From Photobacterium sp. CCB-ST2H9 (lineage in GTDB: Bacteria > Pseudomonadota > Gammaproteobacteria > Enterobacterales > Vibrionaceae), in contig NZ_CP100426.1 of the NCBI RefSeq assembly GCF_023151555.2, positions 806,001 through 870,000 on the forward strand: a stretch of DNA of 64,000 nucleotides. Direction: 5' to 3'. Positions 1 to 9,242 of this stretch are shown one piece after another. The notes under the pieces were generated by a model that was not told where the DNA came from, ran no database searches, and was given only the letters and a program-made list of their open reading frames with translations. Every line of letters begins with the position of its first letter. The first letter of the stretch is position 1. Made by a program: the position numbers and the translations under genes.

Positions 1-757
1 CAATATACTGACGCATCGCGTTAAACTGACGGAAAACTTCCACCATTTTTTTGCTGTCCAGCTGAGACATCTCCAGATCGACAAACGCACGCCGGTAATC
101 AGCCGGACCAAGAACGGCCAAAGCAATCGATTCGAACAAAGTCACTTCCTGCCAGGGGTCACTTCCGAGAGCAACAGGCACAATTCCAGCTGCTTTCAGT
201 TTTTCCGCCGCATCAAAAAACGCATCCAGTGAATCCGGCACCGTTGCACCCGCCTGTTTCATCAGAGCCGGGTTCACCCAAAGCCAGTTCACCCGATGAA
301 TATTGACCGGCACAGCAACATAATGTCCCTGATATTTCATGATTTGGCTGATGACCGGAGGCAACAGCTGGTCCCAGTGTTCTGCTTGAGCGACTTTATC
401 CAGATTCGTCAGAAAACCCAGCATGCCCCATTCTTGCAGATCATCCCCTTTCAGCTGTGCTGCTGAAGGCGGATTCCCGGAAACCGCGCGACTTTTCAGA
501 ACCGTCATCGCGCTTTCACCACCACCGCCGGCAATCGCAAAGTTTTTCCAGCCAATGCCCTGCTGCTCCAGACTGTTCTGAAGCACATCCGCGGCATTCA
601 TCTCACCTTTTGCGGTCCACCAGTGCAGCACCTCCACTTCTCCCCCCGCAGAATCCGGTTCCGCACTCAGCGCAGCGGGTGAAACAAAAGGCATCAGAGC
701 TACGGCTAAGGACAAAGTCAATCGGCGAACTGTGCCAGCGGAGCATTTTCTAATCAT
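1..757 (-). CDS. Sugar-type ABC solute-binding protein, partial (3' end outside window)
   Basis: This is the N-terminal 252 residues of a periplasmic solute-binding protein; the gene continues beyond the left edge. The ATG at 757 opens a hydrophobic signal peptide (about residues 1-32, ending near PAALSA). Then come VEVLHWWTAKGE and a glycine-rich GGGGES stretch, both also present in the protein at 10685-11950, so the two are paralogues. The family binds sugars, but here the gene directly follows a response regulator and a histidine kinase and no permease gene is in view. It may therefore be a sensor component rather than part of an importer. Ligand unknown; glucose or another hexose is a guess from the family. 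Confidence 0.85.
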   Translation of the reverse strand, partial: MIRKCSAGTVRRLTLSLAVALMPFVSPAALSAEPDSAGGEVEVLHWWTAKGEMNAADVLQNSLEQQGIGWKNFAIAGGGGESAMTVLKSRAVSGNPPSAAQLKGDDLQEWGMLGFLTNLDKVAQAEHWDQLLPPVISQIMKYQGHYVAVPVNIHRVNWLWVNPALMKQAGATVPDSLDAFFDAAEKLKAAGIVPVALGSDPWQEVTLFESIALAVLGPADYRRAFVDLEMSQLDSKKMVEVFRQFNAMRQYI

Positions 758-817
758 CTGTTTTCAATTCCAAATCAGAGCATCAACACGCAATCAAAAC
801 CGGCCTGTAACATGGTA

Positions 818-2257
818 TCAAACGATGAAGCGAGGCAAAGTCAGCGTGACTTCCAGCCCGCCCTGCTTCAGGTTCCGAATCGTCATATCGCCACCATGTG
901 CATGTAAGATATTGCGGGCAATCCCCATACCCAGGCCGTGACCTTCATCATCTTTTGCCAGACGGACATAAGGCTCAAACACTGCATCCATCTTTTCTTC
1001 CGGAATTCCCGGCCCCTTATCCCAGAGACGGATCACCAGTGATTCCTCACTGTCTGCCACATCTACCCAGACTTCCCGGCCGTATTTCACACCATTCTCA
1101 ATCAGGTTACTCAGACAACGTTTGAGTGCCAGCGGCTTCCCGATGACTGGTGAAATGTGCTCGTCCGGCAAATGGACCTGTGTCTGATACCCGTTGTGAC
1201 TTTCCGCGATACTGCGCATCAGCTCAGACACATCCACCTGAATCAGGTTTTCATGTAAATCCGTATCTCTGACGGTCTGCAGCGCGCCTTTCACCATCAT
1301 TTCCAGTTCATCAAGATCTTTGTTGAACTTATCAATTTTGGCATCGTCATCCAGCAGCTCAGCTCTTAACCTTAACCGGGTAATCGGGGTTTTCAGATCG
1401 TGCGAAATAGCTGAAAACAGGTGTTCACGGTCATCGATATACCGCCGCAGCCGTTGCTGCATCCGGTTAAATGCCCGTGTTGCCGTCACCAGCTCACTTG
1501 CGCCTTCCTCTTTCAGTTCCGGCTGGTAGATGTCCATACTGAGGGCATTCGCCGCATCCGCCAGTCGCTTGAGCGGCTTGGTCTGGCGACGCACCATGGT
1601 ATAGGTAAAAAACAGCAACAATGCGGTGATAAAGAGTAAAAAGAGCACCTGCTGCTTGGTGATGATTTCATCTTCGAGTGAGGTATAAGGCGGCGGCAGC
1701 AATGCTGCGATATACAACCATTCTCCCTGGGCCAGTTCCAGCTGAACCACGAGAATCGGCGGATTGAGCGGCTCCAGACTTAACGTGTAATGCGCCCAGG
1801 ATCGGGGCAAATCACTCAGCAGAATATCGTTCTTCAGCACATGGAGCGTTTCCGGACGGGAGAACTCCACCCGAATAACATCCAGCCGGGGAAGTTTATC
1901 GTGCAGCACTTCCCGGATCGCTTTCACCGCGGTGTGTTTCATACTGGAGGCGGGAATCGGATCAATGCGGATTTCTTCCTCATTAAACGAAACAAAAAAG
2001 CGGGTACCGCCCATATTCCGGATCTGATCCAGAACGATATGACGATACTGTAAAGGCAGTGATTCAAAAAATGTCACCGTCGAAGCAAACATCGTTGCCA
2101 TACTGGACGCGGCAGACTCAAGCCCTTCCAAATCGCGCCGTTTCGATTGACCGTACCAGATTAAAGTCGCAATCATCTGCGCCAGAAACACAGCAAGTAA
2201 CGTAAACCACAGTGTTCGGGCCATCAAAGACGTTGGCCACCATTTTTTCCAGTTCAT
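818..2257 (-). CDS. Sensor histidine kinase of OmpR-type two-component system
   Basis: A 479-residue inner-membrane kinase. Transmembrane segments lie at about 15-34 and 204-222 and flank a periplasmic sensor region of about 170 residues. A HAMP linker (about 222-275) follows. The HisKA box has the phospho-acceptor His286 in AISHDLKTP, and the ATPase domain has Asn388 (NLIENGVKYG), DKGPGI near 413 and a GHGLGMG loop near 439. The periplasmic part contains MGGTRFFVS, also found in the kinase at 9243-10688, so the two are homologous throughout. It starts 24 bases after the upstream regulator gene and precedes the solute-binding protein gene. The binding protein probably presents its ligand to this periplasmic domain; that link is inferred. 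Confidence 0.93.
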   Translation of the reverse strand: MNWKKWWPTSLMARTLWFTLLAVFLAQMIATLIWYGQSKRRDLEGLESAASSMATMFASTVTFFESLPLQYRHIVLDQIRNMGGTRFFVSFNEEEIRIDPIPASSMKHTAVKAIREVLHDKLPRLDVIRVEFSRPETLHVLKNDILLSDLPRSWAHYTLSLEPLNPPILVVQLELAQGEWLYIAALLPPPYTSLEDEIITKQQVLFLLFITALLLFFTYTMVRRQTKPLKRLADAANALSMDIYQPELKEEGASELVTATRAFNRMQQRLRRYIDDREHLFSAISHDLKTPITRLRLRAELLDDDAKIDKFNKDLDELEMMVKGALQTVRDTDLHENLIQVDVSELMRSIAESHNGYQTQVHLPDEHISPVIGKPLALKRCLSNLIENGVKYGREVWVDVADSEESLVIRLWDKGPGIPEEKMDAVFEPYVRLAKDDEGHGLGMGIARNILHAHGGDMTIRNLKQGGLEVTLTLPRFIV

Positions 2258-2281
2258 TATCCCTCAACACCCGCGAACCGG

Positions 2282-3019
2282 TCAGTCCTTCGATTCGTAG
2301 CTGACTTCTGCGTTAAACAGATACCCATTCCCGCGAACCGTTTTGATCAGACGCTGCTGACGTCCTTTATCACCAAGACGCTGACGCAAACGACTGAGCT
2401 GCACATCCACCGCACGTTCTGATGGCTGCGCATCCCGCCCACGGGTGGCATAAAAGATGGTATCGCGATCCAGCACTTCGTTCGGACGACTCAGGAACAG
2501 TAACAGCACAGCATAATCACTGTTGGTCATCTCATAACGGCGCTGGGTATTGATGTCTTCCAGAGATTGAGAAGCCGTCTCCAGCCGCCAGTGATCAAAG
2601 AGAAAAGCTTTCGGTAATGGCTGACTGGGTTCCTGCTGGGTCTCTGACGGTTTCACCCTGCGCATCAGCGCTTTAATTCTCGCCATGAGCTGCCTCGGGC
2701 TGAAGGGCTTCGCGATATAGTCATCCGCTCCCAGTTCCAGGCCCACAATCTGATCCATTTCATCAGACACCGCCGTCAGCATAATAATGGGCACGTCAGA
2801 GGTTTTACGGACATGCTGGCACAGTGAAAAACCATCCTCACCCGGCAACATAATATCCAGCAGAATCAGATCCGGCTCGCTGATGGTCATTTCCCGTTTC
2901 ATGGCAATCCCATCTTCCGCAGTGACCACCTGAAAACCCTGCTTGGTCAGATATTCGTCCAACAGTTCGCGAATCTCCTGATCATCATCAACGACCAGGA
3001 CCAGCTTGTTCGCAATCAT
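2282..3019 (-). CDS. OmpR/PhoB-family response regulator
   Basis: A 245-residue DNA-binding response regulator. The receiver domain (1-120) has the acidic pocket VDDD at 10-13, phospho-acceptor Asp55 in LLDIMLPG and Lys104 in IAKPFSP. A winged-helix domain (about 145-240) ends in the typical RLRQRLGD and VRGNGYLF motifs. An AGAGAGGAAAAG-like purine-rich site precedes the ATG. It is the first gene of a leftward operon with the kinase at 818-2257, its likely partner, and the binding protein at the left edge. It is closely similar to the regulator at 8514-9230. Target genes are unknown; its own operon and the neighbouring oxidoreductase are candidates by position only. Confidence 0.93.
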   Translation of the reverse strand: MIANKLVLVVDDDQEIRELLDEYLTKQGFQVVTAEDGIAMKREMTISEPDLILLDIMLPGEDGFSLCQHVRKTSDVPIIMLTAVSDEMDQIVGLELGADDYIAKPFSPRQLMARIKALMRRVKPSETQQEPSQPLPKAFLFDHWRLETASQSLEDINTQRRYEMTNSDYAVLLLFLSRPNEVLDRDTIFYATRGRDAQPSERAVDVQLSRLRQRLGDKGRQQRLIKTVRGNGYLFNAEVSYESKD

Positions 3020-3480
3020 TCTGCTTTTCCTCTCTGCCAGCCCTTTCTTTTCGGCAAAGGCCAGCCTTTCTAATCAATATCGTGAAACCCGTAAGATACC
3101 AGACTCAGGCTGAAAACGCTTGAGGTTCAGTGTAACGTCCGCGTAACAGTCAGATGAAGACAGAGGCATGATGCAACCGCCTGCTACCACTGAACTTGCA
3201 AGTGCGCAGCGCTACTAATCTCACATTTTTTGTGGGGAATATTACATTTTTATCACGCCTGCCGTAATACTATAGAGAGCCGTGTAAAACCATGCCGCCT
3301 GAAAAACCAGCAAGCGCGCACAGAAAACTGGCATCCTGCAGGGGATAACTGCACACTAATCCGATTGTCTTTCCCCTGACCGGCGTCTACAGCCGTCAGG
3401 AAGCCAAAGTTTTTTCTCGATCCCGGCAATCAACGTCTTGCCAGACACACGCCTGATACACACAAGGATGATGAATCACC
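3020..3480. promoter_or_regulatory. Divergent intergenic region between regulator operon and ydeP-like gene
   Basis: There is no gene here. The region separates two divergent transcripts and should hold both promoters. At 3131-3150 a pair of GTAAC blocks 11 bases apart (TGTAACGTCCGCGTAACAGT) resembles the tandem half-sites bound by OmpR/PhoB-type regulators; autoregulation is a plausible reading but rests on pattern only. Near 3376-3402 a hairpin with arms CCTGACCGGC and GCCG-TCAGG would form in the leader of the downstream mRNA. I could not match it to a known riboswitch. Confidence 0.35.
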
Positions 3481-5796
3481 ATGACCGTAAAAAAATACAA
3501 AAGCTCCGCCGGTGGATGGGGGGCACTTGCCAGTACAACCCGTCATCTGGTGAAAAGTGAGAACATCACCCGAAATATCCGCAACTTACTGAAAACGAAC
3601 CAAGAACATGGTTTTGACTGCCCGGGCTGTGCTTGGGGGGAAACCGAAGAACAGGGGCGTTTCAGGTTCTGCGAAAACGGTGCCAAAGCCGTAAACTGGG
3701 AAGCAACCAGTCGTCGGGTCACCCCGGAGTTTTTTGCCCAGTATCCGGTCGGCTGGCTGCAGCAACAGAGCGATTACTTTCTGGAATATCAGGGCCGCCT
3801 GAGCCACCCCGTACGATACAACCCCAAGACAGATCACTATGAAGCGATCCGTTGGGATGAAGCTTTTGCTCTGATCGCAAGTCATTTGCATGCACTGGAT
3901 AACCCAAATCAGGCCGAATTCTACACCTCAGGACGAGCCAGCAACGAAGCGGCGTTTCTCTACCAGCTTTTTGTCCGGGCCTATGGCACCAATAACTTTC
4001 CGGACTGTTCAAACATGTGCCATGAAGCCAGTGGCGTCGCACTGAAACAAAGTATCGGCATCGGCAAAGGTACAGTAAAAATCGAAGACTTTGATAAAGC
4101 TGACGCTATCTTTGTCTTTGGGCAGAATCCCGGCACAAATCATCCCCGAATGCTGGATACTCTGCGTAAGGCCTCTCGACGCGGCGCCGCAATTGTGACC
4201 TTCAATACCCTCAAAGAGCGCGGTCTTGAGCGATTCACAAACCCGCAATCTCCTGCTGAAATGCTGACCGGTGGCGCAACCGCCATCAGCAGTCACTATT
4301 TTACGCCAAAACTGGGCGGTGACATGGCGGTGGTCAGGGGCATGGTCAAAGCCCTCATTGCCATGGATAAAACCGAGACCGCTGCAGGAAAAGATTCTAT
4401 TTTCGATCATGATTTTATCCGGGCGCATACGACAGGATTAGACAGCTACCTGAGCGAAGTGGAAGCAACAGACTGGTCTCTCATTACGGAACAGGCGGGA
4501 CTGAACCAACAGGATCTTGAATACGCTGCAACACTATATCGCCACTCTCAACGCGTGATCATCACCTGGGCGATGGGCATTACACAACACAAGCACTCTG
4601 TCAGCACCATTCAGGAAATCACCAACCTGCAATTACTCTTTGGTCAGTTAGGCAAACCGGGGGCCGGACTTTGCCCGGTCCGCGGCCACAGCAACGTACA
4701 GGGTGACCGGACCATGGGCATCCATGAAAAACCGGCACCGGCATTCACCCAGGCGCTTGAAAAACGGTTCGGCTTCACTCCCCCATCAGAACAGGGTCAC
4801 AATACTGTTCATGCCATCAAGGCAATGCTGGCCGGAGAAAGTAAAGTCTTTATCGGATTAGGAGGCAACTTTGCTTCAGCGACACCAGACACCCGTCTCA
4901 CCCAGCAGGCACTGGCAAGTTGCGCGCTCACGGTGAATATTGCCACCAAACTCAACCGTACCCACCTGATCACCGGTCAAGACAGTCTGATCCTGCCCTG
5001 CCTGGGACGAACGGATATCGACCTTCAGGAAAACGGACCGCAATCGGTCACGGTTGAAGATTCTTTCAGTATGGTCCATGCCTCCGGCGGTGTCGTTGAA
5101 AGTGACATCGCTGAAATGCGCTCTGAGCCTGCAATCATTGCCGGTATCGCCAAAGCCACACTGGGGAATCACCCGGTTGACTGGGACTGGCTGATCGAAG
5201 ACTACGACCGGATACGTGATCTGATTGCCGACGTCATTCCCGGATTCAGTGAGATGAACCTCAAACTGAAACAGCCCGGCGGTTTTTATCTGGGTAACAG
5301 TGCTGCAGAGCGAATCTGGCACACGGATTCCCAAAAAGCGGAGTTCAGAACGCATCCGCTCCCCGACCACCTGCTCCCGGCCAATTTACGTCAACTCAGC
5401 GATGATCCGGTTTTCGTTCTTCAGACCGTTCGCTCTCACGACCAGTACAACACGACAATTTATGGTTTTGAAGACAGGTATCGCGGGATTTCAGGCGAAC
5501 GTAAGATCCTGATGATGAATGCATCAGACATCGAGGCAATAGGCTTAAAACCGGGGGACAGAGTCGACGTGACTTCGTTGTCTGCCGATGGCATCCAGCG
5601 TCAGGTCGAAGGGTTCAAACTTATCAGCTATGACATCCCGGCTGGCAATATCGCCGCATATTTCCCGGAAACTAACCCGCTGGTGGCACTGGACAGTAAA
5701 GGCGACTTGAGTGATACCCCGATTTCGAAAGCCATTCCTGTCGTGCTTACGCCTAGTCAGGTTGACGATGAACGAATCGATCTGGCTCCTTATTAA
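3481..5796 (+). CDS. ydeP: YdeP-type molybdopterin oxidoreductase (formate dehydrogenase alpha-like)
   Basis: A 771-residue member of the YdeP/FdhF-like alpha-subunit family, close to the usual length of about 760. The N-terminus starts with a basic segment and GGWGAL, followed by the paired cysteines of FDCPGCAWGE, typical of this subfamily. A FPDCSNMCHEASG block supplies the probable molybdenum-ligand cysteine, and FGQNPGTNHPRML and GHSNVQGDRTMG match cofactor-binding motifs. There is no Tat signal, so it is probably cytoplasmic. The substrate of YdeP proteins is not established; E. coli YdeP has been linked to acid resistance. It is a single gene, divergent from the two-component operon. 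The start has an AAGGAT site rather far upstream. Confidence 0.9.
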   Translation: MTVKKYKSSAGGWGALASTTRHLVKSENITRNIRNLLKTNQEHGFDCPGCAWGETEEQGRFRFCENGAKAVNWEATSRRVTPEFFAQYPVGWLQQQSDYFLEYQGRLSHPVRYNPKTDHYEAIRWDEAFALIASHLHALDNPNQAEFYTSGRASNEAAFLYQLFVRAYGTNNFPDCSNMCHEASGVALKQSIGIGKGTVKIEDFDKADAIFVFGQNPGTNHPRMLDTLRKASRRGAAIVTFNTLKERGLERFTNPQSPAEMLTGGATAISSHYFTPKLGGDMAVVRGMVKALIAMDKTETAAGKDSIFDHDFIRAHTTGLDSYLSEVEATDWSLITEQAGLNQQDLEYAATLYRHSQRVIITWAMGITQHKHSVSTIQEITNLQLLFGQLGKPGAGLCPVRGHSNVQGDRTMGIHEKPAPAFTQALEKRFGFTPPSEQGHNTVHAIKAMLAGESKVFIGLGGNFASATPDTRLTQQALASCALTVNIATKLNRTHLITGQDSLILPCLGRTDIDLQENGPQSVTVEDSFSMVHASGGVVESDIAEMRSEPAIIAGIAKATLGNHPVDWDWLIEDYDRIRDLIADVIPGFSEMNLKLKQPGGFYLGNSAAERIWHTDSQKAEFRTHPLPDHLLPANLRQLSDDPVFVLQTVRSHDQYNTTIYGFEDRYRGISGERKILMMNASDIEAIGLKPGDRVDVTSLSADGIQRQVEGFKLISYDIPAGNIAAYFPETNPLVALDSKGDLSDTPISKAIPVVLTPSQVDDERIDLAPY

Positions 5797-5811
5797 TCCG
5801 GACAATGAATC

Positions 5812-5838
5812 AACCGGGAAGTATCTTACTTCCCGGTT
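5812..5838. terminator. Hairpin between convergent genes
   Basis: Perfect 11-bp arms (AACCGGGAAGT and ACTTCCCGGTT) around a 5-base loop, placed between the ends of the ydeP-like and deacetylase genes. No T-run follows on either strand, so it may act as a bidirectional stop or an mRNA-end stabiliser rather than a classic intrinsic terminator. Confidence 0.55.
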
Positions 5839-5880
5839 CGCAGAGAAAACGAATGTGTTCGGGGGAAATGAACAGATCCG

Positions 5881-6798
5881 CTACTGCAAATTACAGAATG
5901 CAGCCTGACACTTCGCATGGGGCTGTAGTGCGCTGTATGTCGATTTATCCCATTTATAAATGGTTTCATAATCTGTGCTTTCGAGTGGCGGGATATAGCC
6001 TGTGTCGTACTGACTCAGATAATATTCCTTAAACATCTCGATCTTATGCTGTTTATCTATCCAGAAAGTCATGGAGGTCAGAGCATTCGCCGGCAGCCGG
6101 GCCTGGATACTATTCACTTCATCCATTGCATTTTCCGGATTCGCTCCCGTGTATGGCTGATCTTCACCGAAATAGATCTGACATTTTGCTTCATTCCCCA
6201 AATCATGCGCTGCTTTCATCACGGCTTCACGCACAATGAAGTGATCAATATGACTGCCGTTTGCCAACAGAACAAATGCGGCACAGTTCTCTTGCTTCAA
6301 TACTGGTGTGACATCAGCGGCAATGCGCTCATAAACGGCAATCTCATCCTGACGGAAGTCCGCAAATGTTCCTGCCGGCCCCCCACCAGCCGTGACAGAG
6401 CCTTCATATTTCCGCAATGGCGCATCATAGAAGCCAGCCGTTTTGTACCGAAAGTTATCCCACTGTCCGAACATTTTTATGTGGGCCCCGAAATCTTCAC
6501 TGTTCCGCATCGTTGAAACATCAAATACACGTTTATTGGTCAGCTCATTCAGATGGTTCGTTGTGTAATTTGACAGAGAGAAAAACACTTCAGTGACATT
6601 GTTTTTTTGATCCAGTGTTCCTTCTTTGGATAATTTATTGATCAGACCGCCGAAGGTCAGCAGAATATCGTCCGGGTGCGGACTCAGAAAATAGAGTTTT
6701 TCCTGATTCACATCCAATGGTGCAGCCTGTACCAACGACGGAGAAAACACAGCCGCAGCCAAAATGCCCGCCATCATTGAACGCTTCGAAAAATGCAT
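5881..6798 (-). CDS. Secreted PIG-L/LmbE-family deacetylase
   Basis: A 305-residue exported protein with a signal peptide (about 1-25, ending VQA-AP). The metal-binding motif SPHPDDILLTFGG near residues 34-46 and a later histidine pair in GSHIDHFIVREAV identify the PIG-L/LmbE fold. The family removes N-acetyl groups from GlcNAc-type sugars using zinc. The first motif has an Ile where many members have Glu after HPDD, so activity should be checked. The gene lies 64 bases downstream of ptsG on the same strand and may be co-transcribed, which suggests a link to amino-sugar use outside the cytoplasm. Confidence 0.85.
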   Translation of the reverse strand: MHFSKRSMMAGILAAAVFSPSLVQAAPLDVNQEKLYFLSPHPDDILLTFGGLINKLSKEGTLDQKNNVTEVFFSLSNYTTNHLNELTNKRVFDVSTMRNSEDFGAHIKMFGQWDNFRYKTAGFYDAPLRKYEGSVTAGGGPAGTFADFRQDEIAVYERIAADVTPVLKQENCAAFVLLANGSHIDHFIVREAVMKAAHDLGNEAKCQIYFGEDQPYTGANPENAMDEVNSIQARLPANALTSMTFWIDKQHKIEMFKEYYLSQYDTGYIPPLESTDYETIYKWDKSTYSALQPHAKCQAAFCNLQ

Positions 6799-6862
6799 GA
6801 GTCATTCCTTTTCTTCAATAAACACAAATGAAACCGGACGGTTCTCACCGCCCGGTCCCGGA

Positions 6863-8305
6863 TTAATTTGAAGCGACGAGAACCGCCTTCATTTCGGTCT
6901 TAATATTGTCTGATTGCGTCCCGAAAATAGCCTGCAGATTATCTCCGACCACCAGTACTTCACGGGCACCCAACTGTTTAATTTTGGGAATATCAGCCTG
7001 TTTGATATCCAGCAACGTCACGCGCAGACGTGTAATGCAGGCATCGACATTCTTGATATTCTCTTTGCTGCCCAGAGCCTGAATCAGATTCTGCGCAAGC
7101 TCAGTGCCAATTTCAGACAGGCTGCTGACTTCATCAGCTTCACTTTCACGTCCCGGTGTCATCAAATTGAGTTTGGCTATCAGTACGCGGAAAATGCTGT
7201 AGTACATCAGTGCCCACAAAGGACCAATCACAATAAACAACCAGGCGTTTTGCGACAGTGGGAAATAAAGCAGGAAGTCGATCGCACCATGTGCAAAAGT
7301 CACACTATGATGAATATCCAGCGCGGTCACCAATGCAAACCCCAGCCCCGTCAGGATACAGTGAATCACATATAAAACCGGTGCGGCGAACAGAAAGGAA
7401 AACTCCATCGGCTCCGTGATCCCTGTCAGCCAGGAAGTCAGCGCTGCAGAAGCCATAATCCCGCCAATCAGGGCACGCTTTTCAGGACGGGCTGAATGAT
7501 AGATTGCCAGACCAACAGCAGGCAGCGCCCACATAGAGTACAGATAACCACCCGCCAGATTTCCCGCCGTCGGATCACCTGCCAGATAACGTTGAATTTC
7601 ACCTTTAATGAGTTTGCCAGTCGCCGGATCAACATACTCTCCCACTTCAAAGAAGAAAGGAACGTTCCAGATATGGTGCAGACCAAACGGGATCAGGGAA
7701 CGTTCAACCAGACCATAAATCCCGAACGCGGTTGTCGGACTCTGGTATGCCGCCCAGTGCGAGAAGCTGTCAATTGCGCTGCCGATTGGCGGCCACACAT
7801 AACTCAGTAAAATCCCGAGGAAAATAGCGCTGATACCGGTGATAATTGGGACAAAACGTTTACCGGCAAAGAAGCCCAGATACTCGGGTAACTTGATATT
7901 GTGGAAACGATTAAAGAGATAAGCGGCCACAGCACCGATCATGATCCCGCCGAATACCCCGGTATTCAGGCTCGGAATCCCGATGATTGTTGCAGGTTCA
8001 ATGCCGTGCAATTTTGCCATGACTCCCATGGTGGCTGTCATAATGGCAAAACCGACCGTTGCAGCAAGCCCTGCAGCGCCGTCATTATCTGATAATCCCA
8101 GTGCGACACCGATAGCAAAAATCAGTGCCAGATTACTGAATACCGCGTCACCAGACATGGCCATAATGTTTGAGACCAACTCCGGCAACCAGGCAAAATT
8201 GGCTGACCCAATCCCAAGCAATAATCCCGCGACCGGAAGCACGGCAACTGGCAGCATCAGAGATCTGCCAATCCGTTGTAAGAGTCCAAAAGTACTGTTT
8301 ATCAT
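6863..8305 (-). CDS. ptsG: PTS glucose-type permease EIICB
   Basis: A 480-residue phosphotransferase system permease. The EIIC membrane domain (about 1-380) begins with LLQRIGRSLMLPVAVLP and contains KLPEYLGFFAGKRFVPI and GITEPMEFSFLFAAP, typical of the PtsG glucose branch. A cytoplasmic EIIB domain follows (about 400-480), with the phosphorylated cysteine in VDACITRLRV. No EIIA is fused, so it would use a separate EIIA(Glc). It imports and phosphorylates glucose or a related hexose. It is divergent from the second two-component operon, which may control it through the shared intergenic region. A NagE-like or MalX-like specificity cannot be ruled out by eye. Confidence 0.88.
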   Translation of the reverse strand: MINSTFGLLQRIGRSLMLPVAVLPVAGLLLGIGSANFAWLPELVSNIMAMSGDAVFSNLALIFAIGVALGLSDNDGAAGLAATVGFAIMTATMGVMAKLHGIEPATIIGIPSLNTGVFGGIMIGAVAAYLFNRFHNIKLPEYLGFFAGKRFVPIITGISAIFLGILLSYVWPPIGSAIDSFSHWAAYQSPTTAFGIYGLVERSLIPFGLHHIWNVPFFFEVGEYVDPATGKLIKGEIQRYLAGDPTAGNLAGGYLYSMWALPAVGLAIYHSARPEKRALIGGIMASAALTSWLTGITEPMEFSFLFAAPVLYVIHCILTGLGFALVTALDIHHSVTFAHGAIDFLLYFPLSQNAWLFIVIGPLWALMYYSIFRVLIAKLNLMTPGRESEADEVSSLSEIGTELAQNLIQALGSKENIKNVDACITRLRVTLLDIKQADIPKIKQLGAREVLVVGDNLQAIFGTQSDNIKTEMKAVLVASN

Positions 8306-8513
8306 TTTTTTATGTCCTTCTTGATATTTTCGTAGAGGTACATAACTAACTTAATGAAAACAAGCGGACTGAAGGTTACAAAAGCCTATGAGTTTGTAAG
8401 TAGCCTGTTACATACCCAAGTTGAGGTACGTATGAGTTTTGAGCTATAGCTGTGGTTTTCCATGTTGAAATGATGTATCAGATACACAAATGGAATAAGC
8501 AACGCGGTCAGGT
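8306..8513. promoter_or_regulatory. Divergent promoter region of ptsG and the second two-component operon
   Basis: A 208-base divergent intergenic region. It contains GGTTAC near 8375 and CTGTTAC near 8405, blocks related to the GTAAC half-sites seen at 3131-3150 upstream of the paralogous regulator. A near 11-base direct repeat (TGTAAGTAGCC / TGTTACATACC) lies at about 8395-8416. These are candidate operator sites only. Confidence 0.3.
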
Positions 8514-9230
8514 ATGAAGAACACCAGAGAAATGAAGACGATTCTCGTCGTGGACGATAATCAGGAACTCAGGGATGCACTCACTGAATACCTTGGTCGC
8601 TCAGAGTTTCATGTACTGACTGCCTGCGATGGCGAAGAGATGTGGGCACACTTCAATCAGGCCGAACCGAATCTGATCATTCTCGATATTATGATGCCGG
8701 GAGATGACGGGCTAACCCTCTGCGGTCAGATCCGGAAGCGTTCCAATGTGCCGATTATCATGCTGACCGCTGTGACCGATGAAGTGGATCGGATTGCCGG
8801 TCTTGAAATCGGAGCTGATGATTACATCACCAAAACATTCAGCCCGAGAGAACTGCTGGCGCGAATCAAAGCCTTGCTGCGCCGGACTCAGGTCACACAC
8901 GGAGAAGCCGCATCGCACCATCTGGTACAGTTTTCCGGCTGGACCTGTGACCTGATAAAACGTCGTTTAATCAGCAAAGAGGGCGAAATCATTCCGCTCT
9001 CCGGGGCTGACTTCAACCTGATCAGCCTGATGCTGGAAAAGCCGAATCAGTTACTCAGCCGTGACAATATTGCCCGCTGTATCTGGGGAAGGGATGCCGA
9101 ACCGTTTGAACGGGGGATCGACGTCCAGATCAGCCGCCTGAGAAAACATCTGCATGATGATGACCGGTCTTTGATTCTGACCGTCAGAAACAAAGGCTAC
9201 ATGCTGGCCAGTGATGTGATAACGGTGTAA
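8514..9230 (+). CDS. OmpR/PhoB-family response regulator (second copy)
   Basis: A 238-residue regulator closely similar to the one at 2282-3019. The receiver domain has phospho-acceptor Asp58 in ILDIMMPGDDG and Lys107 in YITKTFSPRE. The Pro that normally follows this Lys is Thr here, an uncommon change in a loop used for activation. The C-terminal winged helix ends with SRLRKHLHD and VRNKGYML. A second in-frame ATG at 8532 gives a more conventional start (MKTILVVDDN) and may be the true one. It is the first gene of a rightward operon with kinase and binding protein. Divergent ptsG is a likely target by position. Confidence 0.92.
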   Translation: MKNTREMKTILVVDDNQELRDALTEYLGRSEFHVLTACDGEEMWAHFNQAEPNLIILDIMMPGDDGLTLCGQIRKRSNVPIIMLTAVTDEVDRIAGLEIGADDYITKTFSPRELLARIKALLRRTQVTHGEAASHHLVQFSGWTCDLIKRRLISKEGEIIPLSGADFNLISLMLEKPNQLLSRDNIARCIWGRDAEPFERGIDVQISRLRKHLHDDDRSLILTVRNKGYMLASDVITV

Positions 9231-9242
9231 TTGATTCTCCTC

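Noticed and set aside
3240-3300. TAATACTATAG-like sequence resembling a phage promoter
   Set aside because: It matches only part of a T7-type promoter and sits in an ordinary divergent intergenic region; more likely a -10-type element.
3300-3480. Possible molybdenum-cofactor riboswitch before the molybdopterin enzyme gene
   Set aside because: One hairpin is present, but I could not match the conserved multi-stem pattern of that riboswitch.
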